Assembly (NCBI RefSeq): GCF_900163815.1
Contig: NZ_FUKO01000010.1
Coordinates: forward strand, 1 to 41,048
Direction: 5' to 3'
DNA length: 41,048 nt
From: Microbacterium esteraromaticum
GTDB lineage: Bacteria; Actinomycetota; Actinomycetes; Actinomycetales; Microbacteriaceae
Of the stretch, positions 23,450-32,172 are shown piece by piece. Numbering within the stretch: the stretch's first letter is position 1; each line of letters starts with the position of its first letter. A program made the position numbers and the translations under genes. The notes under the pieces are model-generated. The model did no database searches. It was not told where the DNA came from and saw nothing but the letters and a program-made list of their open reading frames with translations.

Positions 23450-24823
23450 GTGTCGATCGCAGATATCTCTGAAGAACGACTTGGTGGGTCGCGCCGCCCC
23501 GAGCGCACCCCGCCGCATGACATCCTCGCCGAGCAGAGTGCCCTGGGCGGCATGCTGCTCTCGAAGGATGCTGTTGCAGACGTGATCGAGTCGCTCAAGG
23601 GCGCCGACTTCTACGTGCCCAAGCACGAGCTCATCTTCGAGGCGATCCTCTCGCTGTACTCGCACGGCGAGCCGACCGATGTGGTGGCCGTCACCGACGA
23701 GCTGATCAAGACCGGCGAGCTGGGCCGCGCGGGCGGCGCCGACTACCTGCACACGCTCACCTCGATCGTTCCCACCGCGGCGAACGCCGGCTACTACGCG
23801 GGCATCGTCTCTGAGCGGTCCATTTTGCGCCGCCTCGTCGACGCCGGCACTCGCATCGTGCAGCTCGGCTACGCCGGCGAAGGCGACGCGACCGACATCG
23901 TCAACAACGCGCAGGCCGAGATCTACTCGGTAACCGGCACCGAGACCGCCGAAGACTATGTGCCGTTGACCGTCGCGGTGGATGCCGCGGTCGAAGAGAT
24001 CGAGGCGGCCAACGGCCGTGACGGATCGATGACCGGCATCCCGACCGGCTTCCGCGAACTCGACGAACTGACCAACGGTCTGCATGGTGGCCAGATGATC
24101 GTCGTCGCCGCTCGACCCGCCATGGGTAAGTCGACGCTCGCGCTCGACTTCGCTCGGGCAGCATCCATCGGCCACGATTTTCCCTCGATCTTCTTCTCGC
24201 TCGAGATGGGCAAGAGCGAGATCGCGATGCGTCTGCTCAGCGCCGAGGGCGGCATTCCGCTGCAGAACATGCGCAAGGGCACGCTCGACCCGCGCGACTG
24301 GACGACCGTCGCGTCCACCCGCGGCCGCATCAACGATGCGCCGCTGTACATCGACGACAGCCCGAACATGACGCTCGTCGAGATTCGAGCGAAGTGCCGC
24401 CGGCTCAAGCAGCGCGTCGGCCTGCGCATGGTCATCATCGACTACCTGCAGCTGATGACCAGCGGCAAGCGCGTCGAGTCGCGTCAGCAAGAGGTCTCGG
24501 AGTTCTCGCGTGCGCTGAAGCTGCTCGCCAAAGAGCTGCAGGTGCCGGTGATCGCACTGAGCCAGCTGAACCGTGGCCCCGAGCAGCGCACCGACAAGAA
24601 GCCCGCGATCAGCGACCTGCGCGAGTCGGGATCGATCGAGCAGGATGCTGACATGGTGATTCTGCTGCACCGCGACTCGGTCTACGACAAGGACGTGCGC
24701 CCCGGCGAGGCCGACCTCATCGTCGCGAAGCACCGCAACGGCCCTACCGCGACGATCAACGTCGCCTTCCAGGGGCACTACTCACGGTTTGCGGATATGG
24801 CACCTGGCGGGGACTTCAACTGA
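23450..24823 (+). CDS. dnaB: Replicative DNA helicase DnaB
   Basis: 457 aa from GTG 23450, after GGGGAGGAG at 5 nt. Hexameric 5'-3' helicase that opens the replication fork. The N-terminal DnaB domain (residues about 22-125: PPHDILAEQSALGGMLLSKD) is followed by the RecA-like motor: Walker A ARPAMGKSTLA near residues 221-231, FFSLEMGKSEIAMRLLS, Walker B MVIIDYLQLM near 328-337, then LSQLNRGPEQRTDKKP and DLRESGSIEQDADMVILLHR with the arginine-finger region. No intein is present, although actinobacterial dnaB genes often carry one. Its upstream region has a striking set of DnaA boxes. Confidence 0.98.
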   Translation: MSIADISEERLGGSRRPERTPPHDILAEQSALGGMLLSKDAVADVIESLKGADFYVPKHELIFEAILSLYSHGEPTDVVAVTDELIKTGELGRAGGADYLHTLTSIVPTAANAGYYAGIVSERSILRRLVDAGTRIVQLGYAGEGDATDIVNNAQAEIYSVTGTETAEDYVPLTVAVDAAVEEIEAANGRDGSMTGIPTGFRELDELTNGLHGGQMIVVAARPAMGKSTLALDFARAASIGHDFPSIFFSLEMGKSEIAMRLLSAEGGIPLQNMRKGTLDPRDWTTVASTRGRINDAPLYIDDSPNMTLVEIRAKCRRLKQRVGLRMVIIDYLQLMTSGKRVESRQQEVSEFSRALKLLAKELQVPVIALSQLNRGPEQRTDKKPAISDLRESGSIEQDADMVILLHRDSVYDKDVRPGEADLIVAKHRNGPTATINVAFQGHYSRFADMAPGGDFN

Positions 24824-24845
24824 TCGTTCGGACCGTCGACCTCCA

Positions 24846-25256
24846 GTGAGTACTCCAGGTGAGCGGGTCAGGCGCGAAAGCGCGTTGCGCGGTGACGACG
24901 CGGTGGTCGCCGACTGCCTTGCCCTTCTTGCCGGACGCGACGTCGATCCGGAGTTCATCTATGCGTTGGGTGGGCCTCCCGCTCGGTGGGCGATCACGGG
25001 GGACGTGGGCGGCCCGGATTACTGGCTCAGAGTGTGGGCACTGCGCGGGTTGCTCTACGTCTTTGCCGATTGCGCTGCGCCAGAGGTGATCGATGCTCTC
25101 TCCGACGAACACTGGCGAGTGCGGGAGATGGCGGCGAAAGTCTGCGCGCGCCGCCGAATCGAAGGTGTTCTGCCTCTGCTCGCGAAACTGCGCGACGACC
25201 CGAACATGCGAGTGCAGCGCGCGGCCGAACGCGCATCGATGCGAGTCGTCAGTTGA
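24846..25256 (+). CDS. Small HEAT-repeat-like protein
   Basis: 136 aa if it starts at GTG 24846; the start is uncertain because no ribosome site is visible. An in-frame ATG at 24789 lies inside dnaB. The C-terminal half looks like one to two HEAT-type helical repeats (YWLRVWALRGLLYVFAD, PEVIDALSDEHWRVREMAAKV, VLPLLAKLRDDPNMRVQRAAERA). No membrane helix or signal peptide is present. HEAT-like proteins are usually binding scaffolds; no partner can be named. It follows dnaB by 22 nt on the same strand and may be co-transcribed. It is convergent with the broken racemase gene. Confidence 0.65.
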   Translation: MSTPGERVRRESALRGDDAVVADCLALLAGRDVDPEFIYALGGPPARWAITGDVGGPDYWLRVWALRGLLYVFADCAAPEVIDALSDEHWRVREMAAKVCARRRIEGVLPLLAKLRDDPNMRVQRAAERASMRVVS

Positions 25257-25287
25257 CCAGACCAACGCCTGTCAGCGCTCGTGGGGG

Positions 25288-25998
25288 TCATGCACGTGCG
25301 GAGGAGGACCCGTCTTCAGCGGCCGAAAGCGCAGCATCCACATGAATCGCCGTCGTCGGGAAAACCGGCACCGGTGAGCCCTCGCTTGAGATCAGCAGCT
25401 CGATCTCGGTGCATCCCAAGATGATGCCCTCGGCTCCGGCGGCGACGACTCGTTCGATGACCTCTCGGTAGCGGTCGCGCGATTCCCCGCGGATGATGCC
25501 GTGCACCAACTCGTCGTAGATGACGCTGTGCACGGCTCTGCGGTCATCAGCATTCGGGATCACGGTGGCGATGCCGTGTTTGGTGAGACGGTCGCGATAG
25601 AACCGACGCTCCATCGTGAAAGCTGTGCCGAGTAGACCTACGGTGCGCAGACCCGCGCGGCTGATGGCTTCGGCTGCGCTGTCGACGATGTGCACAAAGG
25701 GCACCGAAATGGCGGCCTCGATCTGATCCGAAACGATATGCATCGTGTTCGTGCACAGTACGATGACGCCAGCGCCGGCATCCTGCAGTTTCCTCGCTCG
25801 CTCGGCGAGGAGCGCACCGGCCGCGTTCCAGTCCCCGTCCGCCTGCAGTTGCTCGATGTCGGCGAAGTCCAGCGAATCGAGCAGGACCCTTGCGGAGTGA
25901 TGCCCACCGAGCCTTTCGCGAACGCGTTCGTTCGCCAGGCGGTACTACTCCAGCGACGACTCCCAGCTCATTCCGCCGAGAACCCCGATCGTCTTCAT
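25288..25998 (-). pseudogene. Aspartate/glutamate racemase family gene with in-frame amber stop
   Basis: Read from ATG 25998 the frame gives MKTIGVLGGMSWESSLE, then TAG (25945-25947), then YRLANERVRERLGG and an intact remainder to 25288. Without the stop the product would be 236 aa, normal for the family. Both catalytic cysteines are kept (VLCTNTMH, Cys82, and ILGCTEIELL). In relatives the stop position is usually tyrosine (SxxEYYR), so one base change TAC to TAG explains it. The remaining 151-aa open stretch from 25743 lacks the first substrate motif (GGMSWES) and would not be a working racemase. A leaderless promoter (TAGGCT, 6 nt, ATG) is intact, and its -10 starts with the TAG stop of the AI-2E gene. 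A sequencing error or suppressor reading cannot be excluded. Confidence 0.8.
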
Positions 25999-26007
25999 AC
26001 GGTCAGC

Positions 26008-27189
26008 CTACGAGGCAACAGATGCTTCGACCGCCCGATGCTTCACAGTCTTCTTCCGCGCCCACTTCGCCGGCAGGTTCGGCCCATCCCACACCTGAAT
26101 GATGCCCCACACCGCGGCCGTCGTCGGCACGGCGAGCACTGCGCCGATGAGGCCGCTGAGCGCCGTGCCGACAGCCAACGCGACCAGGATGACGAAGGCG
26201 TGCAGCTTCATCGTGCGACCCATCAGCACCGGCTGCAGCAGGTTGCCCTCGAGCTGGTTCACGAGCACGACGACGCCGACGACGAGCAGTGCGCTCACCC
26301 AGCCGTTGGCCACCAGCGCCACGCTGGCCGCCAAGATTCCGGCAAGCGTCGCACCGACGATCGGTATGAAGGCCAGCAGGAACACCAGCACGGAAAGCGG
26401 AATGGCCAGGGGTACTTGAAGAATGAGAAGACCGATGAGGATGCCGACAGCATCCACCAGCGCGACCGTGGCCGTGCCGCGCACGTAGGAGCCGAGAACG
26501 TGCACGGTCTTGTGGCCGATGCGGCGCGCGCGGTTTTCGCTTTCTCCGCGGAACGGGCGCAGCAGGAACTCCCACATCCGCGGCCCGTCCTTGAGGAAGA
26601 AGAAGAGGATCGTGACCAGCAGCACGCATCCGGTCAAGAACGTCGCCACCGCACCGACACCTGCCAGCGCACCGGACCCGAACTGCGAACTGGTCACGAA
26701 ATCGGTGAGGGCGTCGGTCCACTCCTGCACCTGCTCGGGCGTGAACAGCTGGAACGGAAGCGTGTTCACCCAGGCGATCAGATGCTCGATGCCCTCCTGA
26801 GCCTGCTTGTACAGGTCATCCCACTGGTTGCGCACGGCCCAGACGATCATCCAGCTCACCCCGCCGAGCACCACGACGATGGTCAGCAGCGTGACCACAG
26901 TTGCCAGCAGATCAGGCACGTGGTGTTTGCGCATCCAGTTCATCACCGGTGCGAAGGCGCACGCGATGATCAGCGCGATCGCCAGCGGAATCGTCACCAG
27001 AGTGAGCGACTGGATCACGAAGACGATGCCCGCGGCGACCGTGACAACCAGCAGAATCTGCAGAGCACGAATGCTCAACCGCCCGAAAGCATCCGCCCAG
27101 AGGCTCCACGGCGCACGCGTCGCCCGCGGTTCGACGGTCGTCTGGTCGAGTTGGATGCGGCGGGCGCGATCACTGCGGAACAGGGCCAT
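26008..27189 (-). CDS. AI-2E family transporter
   Basis: 393 aa. Membrane protein of the AI-2E/PerM family, whose members have been linked to export of autoinducer-2 or to ion exchange; the substrate here is unknown. After a basic N-terminus of about 40 residues there are about eight hydrophobic helices, with family phrases IPLAIALIIACAFAPVMNWM, FFFLKDGPRMWEFLLRP, GSYVRGTATVALVDAVGILI, FLLAFIPIVGATLAGILAA and VNQLEGNLLQPVLMGRTMKLH. The C-terminal tail is basic (KWARKKTVKHR). TAGGCT on the minus strand (27196-27201) ends exactly 6 nt before the ATG, so translation is probably leaderless. It is likely monocistronic, since a hairpin separates it from the cupredoxin gene. Confidence 0.92.
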   Translation of the reverse strand: MALFRSDRARRIQLDQTTVEPRATRAPWSLWADAFGRLSIRALQILLVVTVAAGIVFVIQSLTLVTIPLAIALIIACAFAPVMNWMRKHHVPDLLATVVTLLTIVVVLGGVSWMIVWAVRNQWDDLYKQAQEGIEHLIAWVNTLPFQLFTPEQVQEWTDALTDFVTSSQFGSGALAGVGAVATFLTGCVLLVTILFFFLKDGPRMWEFLLRPFRGESENRARRIGHKTVHVLGSYVRGTATVALVDAVGILIGLLILQVPLAIPLSVLVFLLAFIPIVGATLAGILAASVALVANGWVSALLVVGVVVLVNQLEGNLLQPVLMGRTMKLHAFVILVALAVGTALSGLIGAVLAVPTTAAVWGIIQVWDGPNLPAKWARKKTVKHRAVEASVAS

Positions 27190-27250
27190 GCGTGAAGCCT
27201 AAGCCTCACGGCGGATTTGCTCGGGCCGGTTGACCGCGCGCGGCGGATAG

Positions 27251-27283
27251 GGGTTGCTACGCAGCATCCGCTCTGCGCAACCC
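27251..27283 (-). terminator. Hairpin after the cupredoxin gene
   Basis: GGGTTG (27251-27256) with CAACCC and CGCAG (27260-27264) with CTGCG (27273-27277) form a two-part stem just 4 nt beyond the minus-strand stop codon at 27288. There is no clear U tract. Confidence 0.55.
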
Positions 27284-27287
27284 GGCC

Positions 27288-27668
27288 TTACTCGGTGACC
27301 TGAACGGTCAGCTCCATGCCCATCTCGCGGTGGTTGCTCACCGAGCACCACCCGTCGAGGTCGCTTCCGATCACGCCGACGTCGATCACTTCACTCTCGC
27401 CGGGCGCCATATGCTCGCCGCCCGCACCGTTCTCGAAGACGAGGTCGTGCACCTCGGTTCCGGTGTTCTCGAAAGTGACCACCAGGTCATTGCCCTTCGG
27501 CACCTCGATCACGTCGGGAACGAAGCGCATCCCGTTCACGGTGACGGTGACCTCGGTGGTGTCGCCCGTCGGGTCGACTTCGGGTCCGGAGGCGCATCCG
27601 GTGAGAAGCAGCAGCGTCGCGCCGACCAGCGCGGCGAACGTCATCGCAGGACGTCGAAGGTGTGACAC
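27288..27668 (-). CDS. Cupredoxin-like lipoprotein
   Basis: 126 aa from GTG 27668, which follows GAGGAG at 5 nt; the ATG at 27716 has no such site. The signal peptide ends in lipobox LTGC (about Cys25). The domain is a small blue-copper-like beta sandwich: VNGMRFVPDVIEVPKGNDLV, VTFENTGTEVHDLVFENG and GWCSVSNHREMGMELTVQV. The potential copper ligands His (VHDLVF), Cys and His (GWCSVSNHREMGM) and Met are all there, so metal binding is likely. It would be membrane-anchored on the outside and could carry electrons or copper. It lies next to a Rieske-type gene on the same strand, 74 nt downstream of it. Confidence 0.85.
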   Translation of the reverse strand: MSHLRRPAMTFAALVGATLLLLTGCASGPEVDPTGDTTEVTVTVNGMRFVPDVIEVPKGNDLVVTFENTGTEVHDLVFENGAGGEHMAPGESEVIDVGVIGSDLDGWCSVSNHREMGMELTVQVTE

Positions 27669-27742
27669 GGGTGCTCCTCTTCGCACAGGAAAGATGATGC
27701 ATCCATCCTCCCGCATCGTCGGAGCGCTGGCTCTGCGCGCCG

Positions 27743-28609
27743 TCAGTCCGCAGCGCGCACCGACACCCGCCCGTCCGCCACGCGCACGTCCCAGCGCGGC
27801 TCATCGACCGACGCCGGACCACGCATGGCCGCACCGTCGCGAAGACGGAACCGACTGCCGTGCCACGGGCACACGATGCACCCGGCATCGTCGATGTGCC
27901 CTTCATCGAGAGGTCCGCCCGCGTGGGTGCAGGTGGCAGACAGCGCGCGAATGGTGTCCTCGTGCTTCACGAGTACGACGGCGACGCCATCGGCATCCAC
28001 GCGAACCGGCTTGTCCGACGAGAGCTCGGTCTCGGCCGCGACGTCGACCCACGAATCGGCTGGCTCGTCGAACGCCGTGCGGTTCACGCCGGTGCCGCGC
28101 ACGAACGAGAGGTGTCCACCCAGATAGGCGGCTGCGAGAGTGATGCCGAGCCCAGCGAGACTGAGCACCGTGCCCGCGCCGCGTGCCCCGCGGCGACGCG
28201 CGAACCACGATGCCATCTGCAGCGTGGTGCCGACGGAGTTGGCGAGCCCGTGCACGAGGCCCGCGCGCTGCTCGGCGCCGTAGCTGTCCGACCAGTCGGA
28301 TGCTCCCGAGGCGGCGGCAGGCACCGCGGCAAGCACGCCGAAACCGGTGAGGCGGCGCGCGGCATCCGCCCCGGCGTCACCAGCTGTCAGATCGAGTACC
28401 GATGCGGCGAGCCAGGAACCGATCGGCACGTCGGTGAGCACCGGGTGCAGCGCGTGCCCGAGCCACGTTCCCGAAAGCAGGTTCTTGACCCCGCGACGAC
28501 CCGTGGCCTTCTTGACCGCCGCCGCCACGGGTTCTGAAATCTCGTCGAGGCGCTCTTCCTTCTCGACTGCAGTGATCGCGCACTCCGCCGCGCTCTTGAG
28601 CTTGCTCAT
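27743..28609 (-). CDS. DUF2231 membrane protein fused to a Rieske [2Fe-2S] domain
   Basis: 288 aa from ATG 28609 (GGAGG 5 nt upstream); ATG at 28630 has no good site. The N-terminal half has a DUF2231-type membrane module with GTWLGHALHPVLTDVPIGSW and several helices to about residue 165. The C-terminal half is a Rieske ferredoxin domain with both cluster-binding boxes, CTHAGGPL and CPWHGSRF. The arrangement suggests a membrane-bound electron-transfer protein; the Rieske domain topology is not certain. Together with the cupredoxin lipoprotein it may form a small redox module. Confidence 0.9.
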   Translation of the reverse strand: MSKLKSAAECAITAVEKEERLDEISEPVAAAVKKATGRRGVKNLLSGTWLGHALHPVLTDVPIGSWLAASVLDLTAGDAGADAARRLTGFGVLAAVPAAASGASDWSDSYGAEQRAGLVHGLANSVGTTLQMASWFARRRGARGAGTVLSLAGLGITLAAAYLGGHLSFVRGTGVNRTAFDEPADSWVDVAAETELSSDKPVRVDADGVAVVLVKHEDTIRALSATCTHAGGPLDEGHIDDAGCIVCPWHGSRFRLRDGAAMRGPASVDEPRWDVRVADGRVSVRAAD

Positions 28610-28673
28610 GCTGGCCTCCAGATCGGTCATCGTGCGGGCACTCTACGTGTACGCAGGGCCCGGGGCGATGCCG

Positions 28674-28702
28674 TTGAGAACGGTCAGTGCGGTGGCTAAG
28701 AT
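28674..28702 (+). promoter_or_regulatory. Promoter of the SulP transporter gene
   Basis: TTGAGA (28674-28679), 17 nt, TAAGAT (28697-28702). The leader to the ATG at 28911 would be about 200 nt and includes GCACTC (28766-28771) paired with GAGTGC (28786-28791) over 14 nt. Nothing else was recognised in 28703-28910. Confidence 0.65.
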
Positions 28703-28910
28703 TCTCTGGCGTGTCGCGCGCTGCGTGAAGATCCCGACCGGTCGCCGTTGTTCGTCCGCACTATTGCACTCTGCGAGACTTTACGGAGTGCGCCGCGTCG
28801 CCGCCGCATGTGGCATTCGCATTCCGCATCCGCGTTTCGTGGCATCCACACGCCGCCGCACTGTGCGCGCTCGCCGCAACCTGACTCACCACGTTCCGAC
28901 AGGAGCCCCC

Positions 28911-30455
28911 ATGACCGCCGTCGCCCCCGCCCACGATCCCGCCCAGGATCCGGCGTACCGCTACCGGATCGAACCGACGGTGATGCAGGCGCTGCGAAGC
29001 CCCCGCATCCTCACCAGGGAGGTTTTCGGCGGACTCGTCGTCGCGATCGCGCTCATCCCCGAGGCGATCGCGTTCTCGATCATCGCGGGCGTCGACCCTC
29101 GCGTCGGCCTGTTCTCTTCGTTCGTGATGGCCGTCGCGATCTCGTTCCTCGGCGGACGACCGGCGATGATCACTGCAGCGACCGGCGCGGTCGCCCTCGT
29201 CATCGCGCCGGTCGCGCGCGAGTATGGGATGGACTACTTCATCGCCACCGTGCTGCTGGCGGGCGCGATCCAGATCGTGCTCGCCGCGCTCGGCGTCGCG
29301 AAGCTTATGCGCTTCATCCCCCGCAGCGTCATGGTCGGTTTCGTGAACGCCCTGGCGATCCTCATCTTCGCCGCTCAGGTGCCGCAGCTGATCGGCGTGC
29401 CCTGGCTCGTCTACCCGCTGGTCGCCGCCGGCATCCTCATCATGTACCTGATGCCGCGGTTCACGCGGGTCGTGCCCGCGCCACTCATCGCGATCATCCT
29501 GGTCACCGGCGCCGCAATCGTGATCGGGATCAGCATCCCGACGGTGGGCGATCAGGGCGAGCTGCCGCGCAGCCTGCCCGAGCTGTTCATCCCGAACGTG
29601 CCACTGACGTGGGAGACGTTCGGCATCATCTTCCCGTACGCGGCGGCCGTCGCGGTCGTCGGACTGCTGGAATCGCTGCTCACGGCCAAGCTGGTCGACG
29701 ACATCACCGACACCCACTCCCGCAAGACGCGTGAAGCATTCGGGCAGGGCATCGCGAACATCCTCTCCGGCGCGTTCGGCGGCATGGGCGGATGCGCGAT
29801 GATCGGCCAGACGATGATCAACGTGAAGGCCTCGGGTGCGCGTACCCGCATCTCGACCTTCCTGGCCGGCGTCTTCCTATTGATCCTCGTCGTCGTGCTC
29901 GGTGACATCGTCGCCATCATCCCGATGGCGGCGCTCGTCGCGGTGATGATCGTGGTTTCGGTGAGCACGTTCGACTGGCACAGCATCCGTCTGTCGACGC
30001 TGAAGCGGATGCCGAAGAGCGAGACCCTCGTGATGGTGGTCACCGTCGCCATCACCGTCTGGACGCACAACCTCGCGATCGGCGTCGGCGTCGGCGTGAT
30101 CACCGCGATGATCCTCTTCGCCCGCCGGGTCGCGCATTTCGTCACCGTCACCCGGCACGTCTCCGACGATGCCTCGGGCGAGGCCGAGTCCGTCGCGCGC
30201 TACGAAGTGAACGGCGAGCTGTTCTTCGCCTCGAGCAACGACCTCACCACGCAGTTCGAATACACCCGCGACCCCGAGCGCGTCGTCATAGACATGTCAC
30301 GCTCGCACGTGTGGGATGCCTCGACCGTCGCCGCGCTCGACGCGATCGAGACCAAGTACCAGCGTCAGGGCAAATCCGTCACCTTCGAGGGGATGAACGA
30401 CGCCACCACGCAGTTCCACGGCCGCCTGCGCGGTGAGCTGGGCGCGGGCGAGTAA
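28911..30455 (+). CDS. SulP/SLC26 anion transporter with STAS domain
   Basis: 514 aa from ATG 28911 (AGGAG 6 nt upstream); the open frame continues upstream over the promoter and is not used. About 12 membrane helices span residues 35-410, with SulP phrases LTREVFGGLVVAIALIPEAI, FIPRSVMVGFVNALAILIF, VGLLESLLTAKLVDDITD and GGMGGCAMIGQTMINVKASG. A cytoplasmic STAS domain follows (YEVNGELFFASSNDLTTQF, VVIDMSRSHVWDASTVAALD). Substrates in the family include sulfate, bicarbonate and dicarboxylates; this subtype resembles those often annotated as sulfate or bicarbonate transporters. No carbonic anhydrase or sulfate gene is near to decide. Confidence 0.92.
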   Translation: MTAVAPAHDPAQDPAYRYRIEPTVMQALRSPRILTREVFGGLVVAIALIPEAIAFSIIAGVDPRVGLFSSFVMAVAISFLGGRPAMITAATGAVALVIAPVAREYGMDYFIATVLLAGAIQIVLAALGVAKLMRFIPRSVMVGFVNALAILIFAAQVPQLIGVPWLVYPLVAAGILIMYLMPRFTRVVPAPLIAIILVTGAAIVIGISIPTVGDQGELPRSLPELFIPNVPLTWETFGIIFPYAAAVAVVGLLESLLTAKLVDDITDTHSRKTREAFGQGIANILSGAFGGMGGCAMIGQTMINVKASGARTRISTFLAGVFLLILVVVLGDIVAIIPMAALVAVMIVVSVSTFDWHSIRLSTLKRMPKSETLVMVVTVAITVWTHNLAIGVGVGVITAMILFARRVAHFVTVTRHVSDDASGEAESVARYEVNGELFFASSNDLTTQFEYTRDPERVVIDMSRSHVWDASTVAALDAIETKYQRQGKSVTFEGMNDATTQFHGRLRGELGAGE

Positions 30456-30459
30456 ACGG

Positions 30460-31119
30460 TCAGGACTCCGCGGCCGCCATCGGCAGCTGCGGACCGTGGT
30501 TCCAGGCCAGGATCGTCGGCTGCTCGCGGGCATAGCCGAGCACGGAGACCGACCCCGCATCGAGCGAGATCGAGGCCGCGAATCGTGGAGCCTGCCGCAG
30601 GAACACGGCGGTGAGGATGCGCAGGCAGTGGCCGTGCCCGATGAGCGCCACATCGCCCTTCACCATCGCGGGCAGCACCCGGGTGAGCACACGCGACGCC
30701 CGCGCCGCCACCTCTTCGACGGTCTCGCCCGGCGTCGTCTCGCCGCGGATCACCCCGTGCTCGAAGGTCGTCCAGTTGTAGCCGAGCTCGGCGCGGATGT
30801 CCTTCGTGGTGCGACCCTCGTAGCCGCCGTAGTCCCACTCGACCAGGAGCGGATCGATGTCAGCATCCAGCCCCGCCAACTCGGCCGTGCGCGCCGCGCG
30901 CTGCAGGGGCGAGCTCAGTACCAGCCGAAAATCGTAATCGCGCACCAGCTCTCCGGCCGCGCGCGCCAGCTCTTCGCCGTGCGACGTGAGCGGAATGTCG
31001 GTGAGTCCGGTATGCCTGCCCGTCCGCGACCACTCGGTCTCGCCGTGCCGCAGCAGCACGAGCTTGCCCTGCGGGTTGTCGGGTGCCGGGTGATCGGGGA
31101 GCGGATCGGTGGTGCTCAT
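30460..31119 (-). CDS. Histidine phosphatase family protein
   Basis: 219 aa. The catalytic RHGET motif (VLLRHGETEW, residues about 21-30) and second catalytic histidine in ALIGHGHCLR (near 160) show a phosphoglycerate-mutase-like phosphatase. WDYGGYEGRTTKDIR and SSPLQRAARTAELAG are typical of acid phosphatase or cobalamin-phosphatase-like members. The substrate cannot be told. TACGGT (31126-31131, minus) stands 6 nt before the ATG, so leaderless translation is likely. It is convergent with the SulP gene, with only 4 nt between the stop codons. Confidence 0.92.
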   Translation of the reverse strand: MSTTDPLPDHPAPDNPQGKLVLLRHGETEWSRTGRHTGLTDIPLTSHGEELARAAGELVRDYDFRLVLSSPLQRAARTAELAGLDADIDPLLVEWDYGGYEGRTTKDIRAELGYNWTTFEHGVIRGETTPGETVEEVAARASRVLTRVLPAMVKGDVALIGHGHCLRILTAVFLRQAPRFAASISLDAGSVSVLGYAREQPTILAWNHGPQLPMAAAES

Positions 31120-31155
31120 TCGGCCACCGTACCGCGCAGCATGGTCGATCGGGCT

Positions 31156-32118
31156 TCACTCCGTCAGCACGCGCACGGCCTGCGTCAGCCGCGTGCGCAC
31201 ATCGAACACCTCGTTGCCGCCCAGCATTCGCGCCCCGGGCGCCCCATTCCGCAGCACTGTGCGCAGAGCGCTGCGCCGAACGACAGTCACCGGGATGCTG
31301 CGCACACGCCCCAGCGAAGCGACCGCATCATGCAGATCCTCATCGGGGAGGATGAGAATGGCCCCGCCGAACCGCACCCGTGCGGCGCGCGAGATCACCC
31401 GCATCCGCGTGAGCAGATCGGCGATCGGCGTGCTCGCACCCACGGTCGCGCCGATCACCTCGCCCTGTCGAAAGCGCACGTCCCCGCCGAAATCCTCGGA
31501 CATCAATCCGTACAGCCCCGACGGTGCGAGCACGACATGGTCGAGCTTCAGAATCGCGCCGCCGCCGGTGACCGATGCGTCCGCAGCATCCGGATCCCCC
31601 CACGCCACACCGCAGTCGACGTCATGCCAGGCCGTGAATCCGATTCCCAATCCGTCGATCGCCGACGCGGTCGCCTCTTCGGCGAGGGCATCCGCGAGCA
31701 GTCGCCGCACCTCCCACGGCGCCGCGCGGACGATTGCGGGGTCGTGGGCCTCGGCATCCGTCAGTTCACGACCGAGGTGTGCGCGCAGCATCTCGCGGTA
31801 GCGCCGCCGCCGCCACGCTCCAGCCTGTCCGTACGAGGTCGTGCGCGGCCGGGTTCCGGTCCATGCGCGGGTGGTCGGCGCGGATGCCCACTGCCCGCCC
31901 GTGTCGCGACCTCGGTCGTACGCGGCTCGGGCCTCCGACGAGCCGATCTGCTCCCACGCGCGCTGCACGCGAATGAACAGCGCCGCGTCGCCCCCGGTGT
32001 CGGGATGCGTTTGCCGCAATCGCAGCCTGTATGCGCGGCGCAGCTCGTCGTCGCTGACCGTGGTCGCGACGCCGAGGAGTTCGTAAGCGGATGCTGCCAG
32101 CGGGCCGTCGAAGGTCAC
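31156..32118 (-). CDS. J-domain protein with a degenerate NERD-like region
   Basis: 320 aa from GTG 32118, chosen because TAACGT (32125-32130, minus) is 6 nt upstream; GTG at 32124 would directly abut that box. Residues about 8-70 form a J domain (AASAYELLGVATTVSDDELR) with the HPD motif in RLRQTHPDTGGD, which would stimulate a DnaK-type chaperone. An Arg/Thr-rich linker follows (TRAWTGTRPRTTSYG). The C-terminal part (about 185-300: AILKLDHVVLAPSGLYGLM, AARVRFGGAILILPDE, VTVVRRSALRTVL) recalls the nuclease-related NERD fold, but the usual catalytic E-x-K is replaced by SEDFGG, so nuclease activity is doubtful. The NERD link is my inference. Confidence 0.8.
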   Translation of the reverse strand: MTFDGPLAASAYELLGVATTVSDDELRRAYRLRLRQTHPDTGGDAALFIRVQRAWEQIGSSEARAAYDRGRDTGGQWASAPTTRAWTGTRPRTTSYGQAGAWRRRRYREMLRAHLGRELTDAEAHDPAIVRAAPWEVRRLLADALAEEATASAIDGLGIGFTAWHDVDCGVAWGDPDAADASVTGGGAILKLDHVVLAPSGLYGLMSEDFGGDVRFRQGEVIGATVGASTPIADLLTRMRVISRAARVRFGGAILILPDEDLHDAVASLGRVRSIPVTVVRRSALRTVLRNGAPGARMLGGNEVFDVRTRLTQAVRVLTE

Positions 32119-32172
32119 GATCACACGTTAGACGGCGCGGCCGTGTCTGCGCCGAATCGGTAGGCTGAGGGG

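Noticed and set aside
23363..24778. 471-aa minus-strand open frame opposite dnaB
   Set aside because: dnaB on the plus strand is unmistakable; the antisense product has no recognisable domain.
25690..27195. 501-aa plus-strand open frame opposite the racemase and AI-2E genes
   Set aside because: It spans two unrelated minus-strand genes and is His/Arg/Asp-rich, typical of a shadow frame.
28347..28910. N-terminal extension of the SulP open frame by 188 codons
   Set aside because: It crosses a promoter and part of the antisense Rieske gene; the ATG at 28911 has a ribosome site and matches the family start.
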